Shown: piece by piece, positions 15,449-24,249 of the stretch
How positions within the stretch are numbered: the first letter of the stretch is position 1
How the letters are laid out: the number at the start of each line of letters is the position of its first letter
NCBI GenBank assembly: GCA_946999425.1
Contig: CAMQDG010000016.1
Location: 1-25,754 of the forward strand
Reading direction: 5' to 3'
Source of the DNA: an uncultured Peptoniphilus sp.
GTDB lineage: Bacteria > Bacillota > Clostridia > Tissierellales > Peptoniphilaceae
Length of the DNA: 25,754 nucleotides
The notes under the pieces: generated by a model
Database searches by the model: none
What the model saw: the letters and a program-made list of their open reading frames with translations, nothing else
Told to the model about the DNA's origin: nothing
Program-made: the position numbers and the translations under genes

Positions 15449-15477
15449 ATTATAACATTGCATTATCAAATTTACAA
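15449..15477 (-). promoter_or_regulatory. Ferredoxin promoter
   Basis: On the - strand TTGTAA (15472-15477), a 17-base spacer and a perfect TATAAT (15449-15454). Transcription is predicted from about 15442, giving a leader of about 35 bases that contains the GGAGG site. This fits a strong, constitutive promoter. Confidence 0.75.
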
Positions 15478-15558
15478 TAATTTAAGAATTATTTTTACTA
15501 AATGATAAAGATTATAAATTAGATAAATCCTATAAAATAGCGATTTAATAAGATAACA

Positions 15559-15572
15559 GTGACTAAAGTCAC
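15559..15572. promoter_or_regulatory. Palindrome upstream of the methyltransferase operon
   Basis: GTGACT and AGTCAC form perfect 6-bp arms around AA in the 240-base space between the ferredoxin start and the methyltransferase gene. It lies about 40 bases upstream of the candidate -35 for that operon. It could be an operator, but nothing identifies the protein. The rest of this gap is AT-rich and shows no further gene. Confidence 0.35.
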
Positions 15573-15612
15573 AAATAATGATAATGATATTACCACCCTT
15601 ATAATTGTATTC

Positions 15613-15641
15613 TTTAAAAAGAATTTATCTGATGATAAAAT
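15613..15641 (+). promoter_or_regulatory. Candidate promoter for a leaderless methyltransferase mRNA
   Basis: TTTAAA (15613-15618), a 17-base spacer and TAAAAT (15636-15641) would start transcription at or next to the ATG at 15648. No Shine-Dalgarno sequence is found before that ATG, which fits a leaderless transcript. Confidence 0.45.
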
Positions 15642-15647
15642 ATATTT

Positions 15648-16349
15648 ATGTGTGATAATAATTTATTAAGTTTAGATATTGTGCCAGGGAGCAAATATTT
15701 TATATATCAAGGAAAAAACTCCTTTAGATATTGTACAGATTCCATAATTTTGTCAAGTTTTGCTAATGTAAAGGGTCTTATCTTAGATGCAGGATGTGGA
15801 AATGGAATTTTATCCCTTAGAATTATAGATAGGGTTGAAAAGGTTTGCGGAGTTGATAAAGATGAAAATGCCTTGGACTTATTTAAAAAATCAATTTTAA
15901 AAAATAAAATAGAAAAAATAAAAATAATTAATTGTGATTTAAAAGACCTGTGGAAAAAGTATAATGAGAAATTTGATGGAATTATATTTAATCCTCCATA
16001 TTTTAGTAAATCTTTAAAATCAAAAGACTCAACTAAAGATGCAAGGCATTCAGATGATTTAAACATTATAATAGCTTCTCTTGTAAAAACTTTAAAATTT
16101 AAAGGCTCAATAAATATGGTATTTCCAGCAAATAGATTAGCTGAACTTATAAGTATTTTAAGGGCAAATAAACTTGAACCTAAGAGGCTTAAACTTGTGA
16201 GGAATACTGAAAATGCAGATGCAAAAATATTTTTAATAGAGGCCAAAAAGGGAGCCAATATTTCCTTAAAAATAGAAAGAGATTTAATTTTATATAAAGA
16301 TGGAAAGATGACAGAAGATTTAATTAGTATTTATGGTGATGAAAGATGA
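15648..16349 (+). CDS. TrmN6/YfiC-like tRNA1(Val) adenine-N6 methyltransferase
   Basis: SAM-dependent methyltransferase of the YfiC/YabB family (COG4123). Members methylate N6 of A37 in tRNA1(Val) in E. coli; the substrate in this organism is inferred. The 233-residue Rossmann fold has the SAM motif LDAGCGNGIL (about 46-55), the acidic end GVDKDEN, and the adenine-N6 catalytic motif NPPY (115-118) followed by FSK. ATG 15648 has no recognisable ribosome binding site, unlike nearly all other genes here, and a -10-like TAAAAT ends seven bases before it. The stop overlaps the rsmI start (ATGA). The same neighbour order, yabB then yabC/rsmI, occurs in Bacillus, which supports the assignment. Confidence 0.88.
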   Translation: MCDNNLLSLDIVPGSKYFIYQGKNSFRYCTDSIILSSFANVKGLILDAGCGNGILSLRIIDRVEKVCGVDKDENALDLFKKSILKNKIEKIKIINCDLKDLWKKYNEKFDGIIFNPPYFSKSLKSKDSTKDARHSDDLNIIIASLVKTLKFKGSINMVFPANRLAELISILRANKLEPKRLKLVRNTENADAKIFLIEAKKGANISLKIERDLILYKDGKMTEDLISIYGDER

Positions 16350-17146
16350 TTTATTTTTGTCCTAGCCCAATAGGAAATTTGAAAGATATAACTTTAAGAA
16401 CCCTGGAAGTTTTAAGAAGTGTGGATTATGTTGCCTGTGAAGATACGAGAATAGGCGGCAAACTTTTAAAACATTTTGAAATTGAAAAAAAACTTATACA
16501 ATATCAAAAATTTAATGAAATAAAACAGTCGGAAAAATTAATAGAGCTGGCAAAAAAAAGCGATATAGCTTTAATAACAGATGCAGGTATGCCGGGCATA
16601 AGTGATCCGGGAGCTATACTTGTTAAAAGACTTATTGAAGAAAATATTGAATTTACAGTTTTGCCGGGGCCTAATGCTGCTCTTACAGCTCTTGTTGCAT
16701 CAGGTCTCGATACGGAACATTTTTATTTTTATGGTTTTTTAGATTCAAGAGAGGGAAAAAGAGAAAAGGAACTTGAAAGTTTAAAAAGTTTAAGGTCAAC
16801 TATTATTTTTTATGAAGCTCCTCACAGAATTATAAAAACTTTAAAATCCATTGAAAAAATTTTAGGGGACAGAAAAATTTCCATTTCAAGAGAACTTACA
16901 AAAATTTATGAGGAAAATTTAAGAGGAAAGGTTTCAGAAATTTTAGAAGGACAAATAAAAGAAAAGGGCGAATTTGTTATAGTAGTTGAAGGATCTAAGG
17001 AAGAAGAGGTTTTTACCCTTGATATAAAAGAAGAGCTTAGAAAATTAATAGATGAGGGAATGACAAATTCTCAAGCAGTAAAAGAAATTGCTGACAAGTT
17101 TAATTTAAAGAAAAATACAGTTTATAAAGAGAGTTTAGATTTATGA
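16346..17146 (+). CDS. rsmI: 16S rRNA (cytidine(1402)-2'-O)-methyltransferase RsmI
   Basis: Methylates the ribose of C1402 in the decoding centre of 16S rRNA, using SAM. The 266-residue protein shows the tetrapyrrole-methylase-type fold with the family's motifs: SPIGNLKDITLR (7-18), the conserved CEDTR (31-35), TDAGMPGISDPG (78-89) and the SAM-binding VLPGPNAALTALVASGL (105-121). The C-terminal part (about 225-266) holds a small helical domain typical of the full-length enzyme. The start overlaps the upstream methyltransferase stop (ATGA) and its own stop overlaps the next start (ATGA), so four genes are tightly coupled. Confidence 0.96.
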   Translation: MIYFCPSPIGNLKDITLRTLEVLRSVDYVACEDTRIGGKLLKHFEIEKKLIQYQKFNEIKQSEKLIELAKKSDIALITDAGMPGISDPGAILVKRLIEENIEFTVLPGPNAALTALVASGLDTEHFYFYGFLDSREGKREKELESLKSLRSTIIFYEAPHRIIKTLKSIEKILGDRKISISRELTKIYEENLRGKVSEILEGQIKEKGEFVIVVEGSKEEEVFTLDIKEELRKLIDEGMTNSQAVKEIADKFNLKKNTVYKESLDL

Positions 17147-18072
17147 CTTATGAAAATTTAAGAGAACAGGTAAAAAATATAAATAGGTCCATTAAAGAAA
17201 AATATTCTGAAATTTTTTCTATGGAAAATTTAGAGTTTAGAAATTTAATCGTTGATAAGGTAGGACAAATTTCAGATCTTGAAAAAATGAAAGAAGATCA
17301 GCTTAAAAGCATAGGAAAACTAATTACAGTAGATGGTTCAGTAAATAGATCAGGGGGCAATTACCCTCATTACATTGAACTTTATAGGGGCCTTGGCCTT
17401 GGGACAGACAACTCAAGGCTTATAAAAAATATGGTTTATACTCCCATTATTTCACAGGAAAAAACTCAAAATGAAGATAAATCCAAAAAGCTTCTTGCAG
17501 AGATTGAACTTGAAACTGCAAGGGAAACTGTGGAAAAATTTAAACCTCAAATTCTTATGATGGATGGAGGTCTTGTAAGGTATTATATTTACGGAAAAGA
17601 AAAGCTGGAGCTTTTAATAAGTACAGCAAGGAAAAATAATACAGAGGTTTTCGGTCTTATTAAGGATATAAAAACGGATATTATATCTAAAGCCTTAAAA
17701 TTTTCAAAAGATTTTTATGACAGGGAAATTCTCTTCGGTAGACTAAAGGTTGGAGAGGGAATTTTTATTAAAAATACTGTTAATGAAAAATTTAAAGATT
17801 ATGGATTCAGCTCTTGTTTTTTAAGGACCTCAAATTATCCTGGAGCTGTGGGAATAGATTTAGTTGATGGAACTGAAGAAAAGCTTAAAAAAATTGCAAA
17901 CCTTGTATATACTTTAACTCCAAAAGATTCAAGGGGAGTACCTCTTTTAATAGATATAGTGGATAAGGAAGTTAAGATTACAGATGATATTTTAAATAAA
18001 ATCTTGGAAAGCGAATTGGACAGACAATATTACGAAAGATTTTTTATTTCAGAAAGGGATAAGAGAAATTGA
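17143..18072 (+). CDS. nurA: NurA-domain 5'-3' nuclease
   Basis: RNase H-fold nuclease of the NurA family, which works with the HerA translocase on DNA ends. The 309-residue protein has the first acidic motif in ITVDGSVNRSGG (D65). A helix with several glutamates (LLAEIELETARE, about 117-128) is followed by the second acidic motif in ILMMDGGL (D near 141). The C-terminal segment around GIDLVDG fits the fold. Homologues act in double-strand break end resection in archaea; the bacterial role is less well defined. The gene starts within the rsmI stop (ATGA) and its own stop is shared with the TTG start of the HerA gene. The pairing with HerA is the strongest support for the call. Confidence 0.85.
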   Translation: MTYENLREQVKNINRSIKEKYSEIFSMENLEFRNLIVDKVGQISDLEKMKEDQLKSIGKLITVDGSVNRSGGNYPHYIELYRGLGLGTDNSRLIKNMVYTPIISQEKTQNEDKSKKLLAEIELETARETVEKFKPQILMMDGGLVRYYIYGKEKLELLISTARKNNTEVFGLIKDIKTDIISKALKFSKDFYDREILFGRLKVGEGIFIKNTVNEKFKDYGFSSCFLRTSNYPGAVGIDLVDGTEEKLKKIANLVYTLTPKDSRGVPLLIDIVDKEVKITDDILNKILESELDRQYYERFFISERDKRN

Positions 18073-19901
18073 AAGATACTATGAAAGTTCTTGGAACCAC
18101 CAGTAATACAAGTGTATTTATAGGTTCAAAAGACAGAAATTTTAGAATGAATGAATTTTTAATTGTTGACGATAAGGCTCAAGGACCTTTAATAGGAGAA
18201 ATTATAGAAGCTCAAACTTACAACAAATTTATTCCCCTTGAAATAGGGGGAGATTTTGTAGATTCTTCAGTTATAGCATCTTTAACCGCCATGGGCTACG
18301 ACCTTTCAAAAGATACAATTTATATTGGAAGGCTTAGACTTTTAAAAGAAGCCCTCTATCCAATTTTGGCGGGAAGTAGTGTTAGAATTCCTGAATTTGA
18401 TGAAGTTAAAAATTTACTTACCCCCATTGATGAAGAGAAGGGGCTTACTTTAGGAATTATAAAAAACACTGATGACCTATATTTTGGAAGCCCAGATAAA
18501 TTTAAAAATTTACTTAAAACTTTTGAAGATGGAGAACTTCATAAACAAAGGGATCTGCCCTTTATTTTTAATTTTAGATCCATGCATGAATATCCTCACA
18601 TTGGAATTTTTGGAGGATCAGGTTCTGGAAAGAGTTTCGGATTAAGAGTTTTACTGGAAGAATTTATGAAAAAATCAATTCCTGGTCTTGTTCTCGATCC
18701 CCATTATGAAATGGATTTTTCAAATTTAACGGGAGAGGATTCCTTTGAAGATAAATTTATTTGTCTTACAGTTGGGGTTAACACAGGTATAAAATTTGAA
18801 GATTTAAGTCAGGGAGATTTGAAAATTTTACTTTCCAGCGTTTCAGAGCTTTCAGAATCCATGAACAATGCAGTTGATGTTTTGTTTAAAAGGGGAGAAA
18901 ATATTGAAACTTTTAGAAATAGACTTGAATATCTTATAGAAGCTCAAGATTTAGGAAAGGAAAAAATTGAAAAAATTCTTTCTATTGAAAAAGATCCGGA
19001 CCAATACAACAAATATAACAAGATGCTTGACCTTTTTAACACTTATGATAAAAAAGTAAACAACGCTTCCTTGAGGGGAGTATCTTGGAGACTTAACAGT
19101 TTAATTTATTCAGGAATTTTTAATAGAGACATTTCTGAAATTGAAAAGGGAATAAAAAAGGGAAAACTTGTAGTAGTTCAAGGCTCAACAAAGATGATTT
19201 CAATTTTTAGCTCCTATGTTTTAAATAAACTTTACAGCCTTAGAAGGGATTATAGAGATTCATTAAATTTTGGAGAGGAAAAAAATTATTTTCCGCCCTT
19301 TATTATAGTTACAGATGAAGCCCACAACTTTGCTCCAAAAGCATGGAATCCGCCTTCTAAATCAATTTTAAGGGAAATATCTCAAGAGGGAAGAAAATAC
19401 GGAGTATTTTTAATTCTTGCAAGCCAAAGGCCAACCCTTCTTGATGAAACTATAACGGCTCAATTAAATTCAAAATTTATTTTTAGAACTGTAAGAGCTT
19501 CAGATATTGATACCATAAGAGAAGAGACTGACATTTCTTCAGAAGAAGCAAAAAGGCTTCCCTATCTTACCAGTGGTGATGTATTTATTTCATCATCTCA
19601 ACTTGGAAGGACTTCTTATGTTAGAATAAGGTATGCAAACACTGAAAGTCCTCATAAGGAAAATCCTTTTGATGAGCTAAATAAAATGAGAAATAAAGAA
19701 ATTGAAGATTTAATGGAAAAGATAGAAAATTATTTTCCAATAGATCTTAATAATATTTCAAATATTTTAGATAACTTGGAAAAACATTATAATTTAACTT
19801 TTTCAGAGAAGGATTTTAGAGATAAATTAAATGATTTAGTGAAAAAGGATATTTTGACAAAAGAAACAACTATTTTAGGGGACAGGTATAATCTTAAATA
19901 A
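18069..19901 (+). CDS. herA: HerA-family hexameric DNA translocase ATPase
   Basis: FtsK/HerA-type ATPase (DUF87), expected to form a hexamer that pumps DNA into or with NurA. Over 610 residues, an N-terminal HAS-barrel-like domain (about 1-110) precedes the RecA-like core with Walker A GGSGSGKS (182-189) and LVLDPHYEMDF just after it. Walker B is IIVTDEAHNFAP (about 413-424), with the ILASQRP sensor region (about 457). The C-terminal part (from about 545) is helical and may form a winged-helix end. I report the TTG start at 18069, which overlaps the nurA stop and lies at reasonable distance from an AAAGGG site; ATG 18081 is an alternative four codons in. It ends the operon, and a terminator follows at once. 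Confidence 0.88.
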   Translation: MKDTMKVLGTTSNTSVFIGSKDRNFRMNEFLIVDDKAQGPLIGEIIEAQTYNKFIPLEIGGDFVDSSVIASLTAMGYDLSKDTIYIGRLRLLKEALYPILAGSSVRIPEFDEVKNLLTPIDEEKGLTLGIIKNTDDLYFGSPDKFKNLLKTFEDGELHKQRDLPFIFNFRSMHEYPHIGIFGGSGSGKSFGLRVLLEEFMKKSIPGLVLDPHYEMDFSNLTGEDSFEDKFICLTVGVNTGIKFEDLSQGDLKILLSSVSELSESMNNAVDVLFKRGENIETFRNRLEYLIEAQDLGKEKIEKILSIEKDPDQYNKYNKMLDLFNTYDKKVNNASLRGVSWRLNSLIYSGIFNRDISEIEKGIKKGKLVVVQGSTKMISIFSSYVLNKLYSLRRDYRDSLNFGEEKNYFPPFIIVTDEAHNFAPKAWNPPSKSILREISQEGRKYGVFLILASQRPTLLDETITAQLNSKFIFRTVRASDIDTIREETDISSEEAKRLPYLTSGDVFISSSQLGRTSYVRIRYANTESPHKENPFDELNKMRNKEIEDLMEKIENYFPIDLNNISNILDNLEKHYNLTFSEKDFRDKLNDLVKKDILTKETTILGDRYNLK

Positions 19902-19915
19902 AATGAAATTTTTTT

Positions 19916-19938
19916 AGGCACTTATGTGCCTTTTTTTT
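19916..19938 (+). terminator. Terminator of the methyltransferase-nurA-herA operon
   Basis: AGGCAC (19916-19921) pairs with GTGCCT (19926-19931) around TTAT and is followed by a run of T. It begins 14 bases after the herA stop. Upstream A/T bases extend the stem slightly. Confidence 0.9.
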
Positions 19939-20033
19939 ATAAAAAAAATTTAAAAAAAATAAAAATTTATAGTAACACCGTAAATTCATTTGTGGTAAAA
20001 TTACTTATAAAATTTATTGGAGCTATTTACTTT

Positions 20034-21419
20034 ATGTCATACATCTTAAAAATTAACAGTTTTTTAAACTCCATAGTTTGGGGTTATCCTTCACAAATAT
20101 TGCTTTTGGGAACGGGGATTTTTCTCATGTTTTCCAGTCATTTTATTGTTTTTAGAAAATTTCCTTTTATATTAAAAAACACTTTTGGAAAAATTTTTGA
20201 AAAAGTTGATAAAAAAGAGGGTTATATGACTCCCTTTCAAGCTGTTTCAACAGCCCTTGCTGCCACAGTGGGAACAGGAAATATTGCAGGAGTAACCCTT
20301 GCTATTACAACTGGAGGACCAGGGGCAATTTTTTGGATGTGGATTGCAGCTCTTGTAGGCATGACAACTAAAATGGCTGAGGTTAGTCTTGCTCTTGCAA
20401 GTTCAACAAGAAATTCAAAAAATGAAAAAGTTGGCGGACCCATGTACTATATTGAAAGGGGCCTTGGAAATAAGTTTTTAGCAAAAATTTTTGCTTTTTT
20501 CGGAATGACGGCATGCTTTGGAATCGGATGCATGACTCAGTCAAACTCCATTGCATATAACATAAATTCCTATCTTAAAATTAACAAAAATATAATAGGA
20601 ATTGTTATTTGTATTTTATTAGGCCTTGTTCTTATTGGGGGAGTAAAAAGAATAGGAGAAATTACTGAAAAAATTGTTCCTTTAATGGCTTTTATTTACA
20701 TTTTAGGAGGTTTGGTAGCCCTATTTTTTTTAAGAGATAATATTTTAAATTCCTTTAAACTTATTTTTTCATCTGCCTTTACACCTCAAGCAGCTAGCGG
20801 AGGTTTTTTGGGATCCAATTTAAAAATTGCAATGAAGTCTGGAATTGCCAGGGGAGTATTTACAAATGAAGCCGGTCTCGGTTCTGCCCCAATTGCCCAT
20901 GCAACCTCAAGTGCAGATCATCCTATTAAACAAGGAATGTGGGCTGTCTTTGAAGTTTTTATGGATACTATTGTAGTTTGTACTATAACAGGTCTTGTGG
21001 TTATTTCATCAGGACTTTGGAAAACTGGTCAATATGAAGGAGCAGTCCTTACAGCTCAAGCTTTTAATTTAGGTTTTAGGGGAGGGCATTATATAGTAAG
21101 TTTAGGTCTTATCCTTTTTGCCTTTACAACAATTATAGGTTGGTCTTATTATGGAGAAAAATGTAGCGAATATTTATTTAATAAAGATATAGCAGTACCA
21201 TTTAGGATAATATATATCTTAGCGGCTTTTATAGGCGCTGTGGGAGGCTTAAAAGAAATATGGACACTTACGGATACCCTAAATGGAATGATGGCAATAC
21301 CGAACCTTTTAGGCCTTATATTATTAAGACGACCTTTTGAAAAATTAGTTAAGGATTTTTTTGATAATCCAAATACAAAAGAAAAAGAAAATTTTGATTA
21401 TATGAAGTTTTTTAAATAG
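20034..21419 (+). CDS. Sodium:alanine symporter (AGCS family)
   Basis: Amino acid:cation symporter of the AGCS family, importing alanine and sometimes glycine with sodium. I place the start at ATG 20034 (462 residues), with GGAG about 11 bases upstream. The open frame extends back to a GTG that lies inside the terminator hairpin of the previous operon and is therefore unlikely. About ten membrane segments are visible. Family motifs include MTPFQAVSTALAATVGTGNIAG (two pieces, about 65-86), GGPGAIFWMW (about 93-102), GGPMYYIERGLG (near 136-147) and the later FTNEAGLGSAPIAH segment. The gene stands alone between two terminators, and no convincing promoter was found in the AT-rich 95 bases upstream. 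Together with brnQ and opp it fits amino-acid-based metabolism. Confidence 0.94.
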   Translation: MSYILKINSFLNSIVWGYPSQILLLGTGIFLMFSSHFIVFRKFPFILKNTFGKIFEKVDKKEGYMTPFQAVSTALAATVGTGNIAGVTLAITTGGPGAIFWMWIAALVGMTTKMAEVSLALASSTRNSKNEKVGGPMYYIERGLGNKFLAKIFAFFGMTACFGIGCMTQSNSIAYNINSYLKINKNIIGIVICILLGLVLIGGVKRIGEITEKIVPLMAFIYILGGLVALFFLRDNILNSFKLIFSSAFTPQAASGGFLGSNLKIAMKSGIARGVFTNEAGLGSAPIAHATSSADHPIKQGMWAVFEVFMDTIVVCTITGLVVISSGLWKTGQYEGAVLTAQAFNLGFRGGHYIVSLGLILFAFTTIIGWSYYGEKCSEYLFNKDIAVPFRIIYILAAFIGAVGGLKEIWTLTDTLNGMMAIPNLLGLILLRRPFEKLVKDFFDNPNTKEKENFDYMKFFK

Positions 21420-21423
21420 TAAA

Positions 21424-21459
21424 AAAAAGTCTGTTGAATTTTCAACAGACTTTTTAATT
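21424..21459. terminator. Bidirectional terminator between alanine symporter and oppA
   Basis: Fifteen-base perfect arms (21424-21438 and 21441-21455) with GTCTGTTGAA at the core, flanked by A-runs and T-runs. The hairpin starts five bases after the symporter stop and lies 12 bases beyond the oppA stop on the other strand, so it can serve both convergent transcripts. Confidence 0.93.
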
Positions 21460-21470
21460 TGTTTTTAAAA

Positions 21471-23276
21471 TTATTTTGCTTCAAAAGGAAGTGGCTTTTC
21501 AGCTGTAAGTTCTATGTTATTCCATCCCCAGTGACTTCCATCATCAGACAATGAAAAGTTATATTGTTTAACTCTGTTGTTAACAGGAAGATAAATATAA
21601 GAGAATAGCATTGGAATCATAGGTGCTTCATCATTTAAAGCTTTTTCAAAATTATGATAAGCTTCAAGTCTTACTTTATCATCAAGAGATTCATTAGATG
21701 CAATTTTCTTTAAAGCACTTTCAAGATTGTCAGAAGTGTATCTTTGTAGGTTGAAAGCTGCATCAGCTCCGTATAGTCCTGATGGATCGGGATTTGAAGC
21801 CATACCAAAAGCTGCAAAGAATACATCGATTCCTGGATCATCAGCTTCAATTCTGTTATAGAAGTTGTTAATATCTAATAGTCTTCCATCAACAAGCTTT
21901 GTGTCCAAACCGATTTCTTTAAATTGTTGCAAATAATATTGAGCAAGAGGTTCAGCAAGTTCAGTTCCACTCATAGAAGCTACATTAATTGTAAGTTTTT
22001 CTCCCTTTGGATTTTCTCTTAAACCATCATTGTCAGTATCTTTATATCCTGCATCATCAAGTAATTTTTTAGCCTTATCAAGATCGTATTCATATCCTTT
22101 TATACTTTCATCATGAAGTTTTCCATATAGAGGGATAACAGGTCCTGTAGCTCTTCCTCTTAATCCGTAATAGAATTTTTCGCCTATAGCGTCTTTATCT
22201 ATTGCATAACCCATAGCTTGTCTTAAATTAACATCAGCCATTTTAGCATTAGGATCAACTACAACTTTATTTGCTGCTGAATCCCATTTACCAAGTTTAA
22301 AGCCCATGTATGACATATAAAGATCTTGACGACCTGCAAGTTTAATGTTAGTTAAATCTTTAAGGTCATTATATACATCGGCACCTGTGTTTAGGTATAT
22401 ATCAAAGTCTCCAGCTTTTACTGATGCTACAGTTTGAGAAACTGGTAGAACTTTAATTTCAAGGTTTTTAACTTTAGGAGCACCATAGATATAGTGTTCA
22501 TTTGCTACATAAGTAACACTTTCACCAGGAACTACTTTTGTTATTTGATATGGACCGTAAGAAAGTGGTTTCTTTCTTATAACGTCAGATTCAAATAATT
22601 TGTTCATAGGAATTCCTTCAACTTGTTTAGCGTTTGAGAATTCACTTATAATTCCACCGCCCCAAAGAATAGATGGAGTAAATTCTTTAAAGTGAATAAT
22701 AAGCTTTGAATCGCTTACTCTTTCAAGTCCTGAAATTTTATCAGCTTTCTTTTGGTTATATTCTTCTATCCCTTCGATATTTTTCATATCAGAGTCAAAT
22801 CTTGTTGCTTTTGATGAAACAATAAAGTCTTGGTTAGCAGTGATTTCATAAGTTTTAATTATGTCATCAGTTGTTACTGTATCACCATTTGACCATTTGA
22901 AATCAGGGTTGATTTCAAGAGTGGCAGTTTTTGCTTTTTCATCAAATGAAAGATTAATTGGAGTAGTTTTATCATTTGTTATAAGTTTTAATTCATCATC
23001 AATAGGAAATGCTCCTGCCATAGTATTTTGCATAAGCATCCAGTCATTATTATCAGAATATAAGAATGGGTGCAAAATGCCCTTAAAAGGTGAGTCGCTT
23101 ATTAAAGCAACTTTTAGAGTTTGATTTGAGCCGTCAATAGCGTCTCCCTCATTTTCTATAACTTGTGGAAATTTACTTGTATCTGCAGCTTTACTTTCAT
23201 TTGAAGCAGGGCCACAGGCAGTTAGTAACATAGCAAGTCCAAGAAAAAGAGATACTTTTTTTAGGATTTTTTTCAT
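21471..23276 (-). CDS. oppA: Oligopeptide-binding lipoprotein OppA (family 5 SBP)
   Basis: Peptide-capturing component of an ABC importer (SBP_bac_5 family). The 601-residue protein has a lipoprotein signal with lipobox LTAC and lipidated cysteine 21. Conserved family stretches include LEINPDFKWSNGDTVTTDD (about 124-142), the long central lobe, and DVNLRQAMGYAIDKD (about 350-364), where family members read LRqAi.yAiDr. The size fits Gram-positive AmiA/AppA/OppA proteins. ATG 23276 follows AGGAGG. It is the last gene of the cluster after oppF, oppB and oppC, with 13 bases to oppC, and ends at a strong terminator. Substrate length preference cannot be read from the sequence. Confidence 0.94.
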   Translation of the reverse strand: MKKILKKVSLFLGLAMLLTACGPASNESKAADTSKFPQVIENEGDAIDGSNQTLKVALISDSPFKGILHPFLYSDNNDWMLMQNTMAGAFPIDDELKLITNDKTTPINLSFDEKAKTATLEINPDFKWSNGDTVTTDDIIKTYEITANQDFIVSSKATRFDSDMKNIEGIEEYNQKKADKISGLERVSDSKLIIHFKEFTPSILWGGGIISEFSNAKQVEGIPMNKLFESDVIRKKPLSYGPYQITKVVPGESVTYVANEHYIYGAPKVKNLEIKVLPVSQTVASVKAGDFDIYLNTGADVYNDLKDLTNIKLAGRQDLYMSYMGFKLGKWDSAANKVVVDPNAKMADVNLRQAMGYAIDKDAIGEKFYYGLRGRATGPVIPLYGKLHDESIKGYEYDLDKAKKLLDDAGYKDTDNDGLRENPKGEKLTINVASMSGTELAEPLAQYYLQQFKEIGLDTKLVDGRLLDINNFYNRIEADDPGIDVFFAAFGMASNPDPSGLYGADAAFNLQRYTSDNLESALKKIASNESLDDKVRLEAYHNFEKALNDEAPMIPMLFSYIYLPVNNRVKQYNFSLSDDGSHWGWNNIELTAEKPLPFEAK

Positions 23277-23289
23277 AATATACCTCCTG

Positions 23290-24240
23290 TCATCCTAATC
23301 TTTGTCTTGCATCAGAAGCACGACGAAGTGCTTGACCGATGTAATTTATACACAGCATCATAAACAATATAAGTAAAGATGCGGGTACCCATACAAATAA
23401 TTTACTTTGAATAATTTCAGGCCTTCTTGCAAGGGCAATAAGAGTTCCAAGAGAAGGAACATTAGCCGGAAGACCGAAACCTAAAAAGGAAAGTGTTGTT
23501 TCTATACCGATATTTCCTGCAAGAGCAAGAGTTGAATCAACAATTATGATTGAGGAAATATTTGGAAGTATTCCATTAAACATAATTTTTAAATCACTTG
23601 TGCCTAAAGTTTTTGAAGCATTTACATAGTCACGTTTAGCTTCTGAAAGAGATTTAGATCTTACAAGCCTTGCAGTACCTATCCAGTAGAAAACACTCAT
23701 AATAAATACAAAAGTAACAACGTTATAAGTTGGAACTATTGTTACAAATACAATGATTATCATTAAAATTGGAAGAAGAGAAATAAAATCTACAATTCTC
23801 ATAATTATAGCATCTACAACTCCTCCTTTATAGCCGACAAAAAGGCCTACAAAAAGCCCTACAATTGTAGTTATTATTGTTACAGCAAATCCTATTAAAA
23901 TAGAATTTCTTGCACCAACAATAGTAAGGGCAAGAACACTACGACCGCCGGCTTCTTTTCCCAATATATTCCATATACTTTGGAAATTTGGATAAGCATA
24001 TTTTTCAAAAATATCAACCTTATTTACAGTTTCTGAATTAATAAAAGCTGATGTAATAAAAATAAAAGCAAAGAATATTACAAATACCCAAAAAGAAAAC
24101 ATAGCAACTTTATCTTTTTGAAATTCTTTTACTATTACTTTAAAACCCATGGGATTTTCAAGTTTTTTGTCTTTTTCCATTTTTTCACCCTTACTCTTAG
24201 AAGCAGGAGTTTTTAAAATTTCATCTTTTGTTTTTTTCAT
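23290..24240 (-). CDS. oppC: Oligopeptide ABC transporter permease OppC
   Basis: Inner-membrane permease of the DppC/OppC type. Of 316 residues, the first 45 are cytoplasmic and lysine-rich. A membrane segment follows (about 48-68), then a long extracellular loop and five further segments. The ATPase-contacting EAA loop is visible as EAKRDYVNASKTLGTSDLKI, with the usual glycine and a following ILPN (from about residue 200). ATG 24240 follows AGGAGG. It lies nine bases after oppB and thirteen before oppA. The extended N-terminus is common in the Gram-positive AmiD/OppC group. Confidence 0.95.
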   Translation of the reverse strand: MKKTKDEILKTPASKSKGEKMEKDKKLENPMGFKVIVKEFQKDKVAMFSFWVFVIFFAFIFITSAFINSETVNKVDIFEKYAYPNFQSIWNILGKEAGGRSVLALTIVGARNSILIGFAVTIITTIVGLFVGLFVGYKGGVVDAIIMRIVDFISLLPILMIIIVFVTIVPTYNVVTFVFIMSVFYWIGTARLVRSKSLSEAKRDYVNASKTLGTSDLKIMFNGILPNISSIIIVDSTLALAGNIGIETTLSFLGFGLPANVPSLGTLIALARRPEIIQSKLFVWVPASLLILFMMLCINYIGQALRRASDARQRLG

Positions 24241-24249
24241 GATGTCCTC

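Noticed and set aside
15576..15597. TGATAATGAT-like sequence as a second Fur/Zur box
   Set aside because: The second half does not form the required symmetric arm, and several mismatches remain under any alignment.
15707..16258. 183-codon open frame on the - strand inside the TrmN6-like gene
   Set aside because: It is antisense to a gene with clear SAM and NPPY motifs and shows no recognisable protein features of its own.
19926..20033. Longer N-terminus of the alanine symporter (GTG start at 19926)
   Set aside because: The GTG lies in the terminator hairpin of the upstream operon, and the extra residues are lysine/phenylalanine-rich without family similarity.
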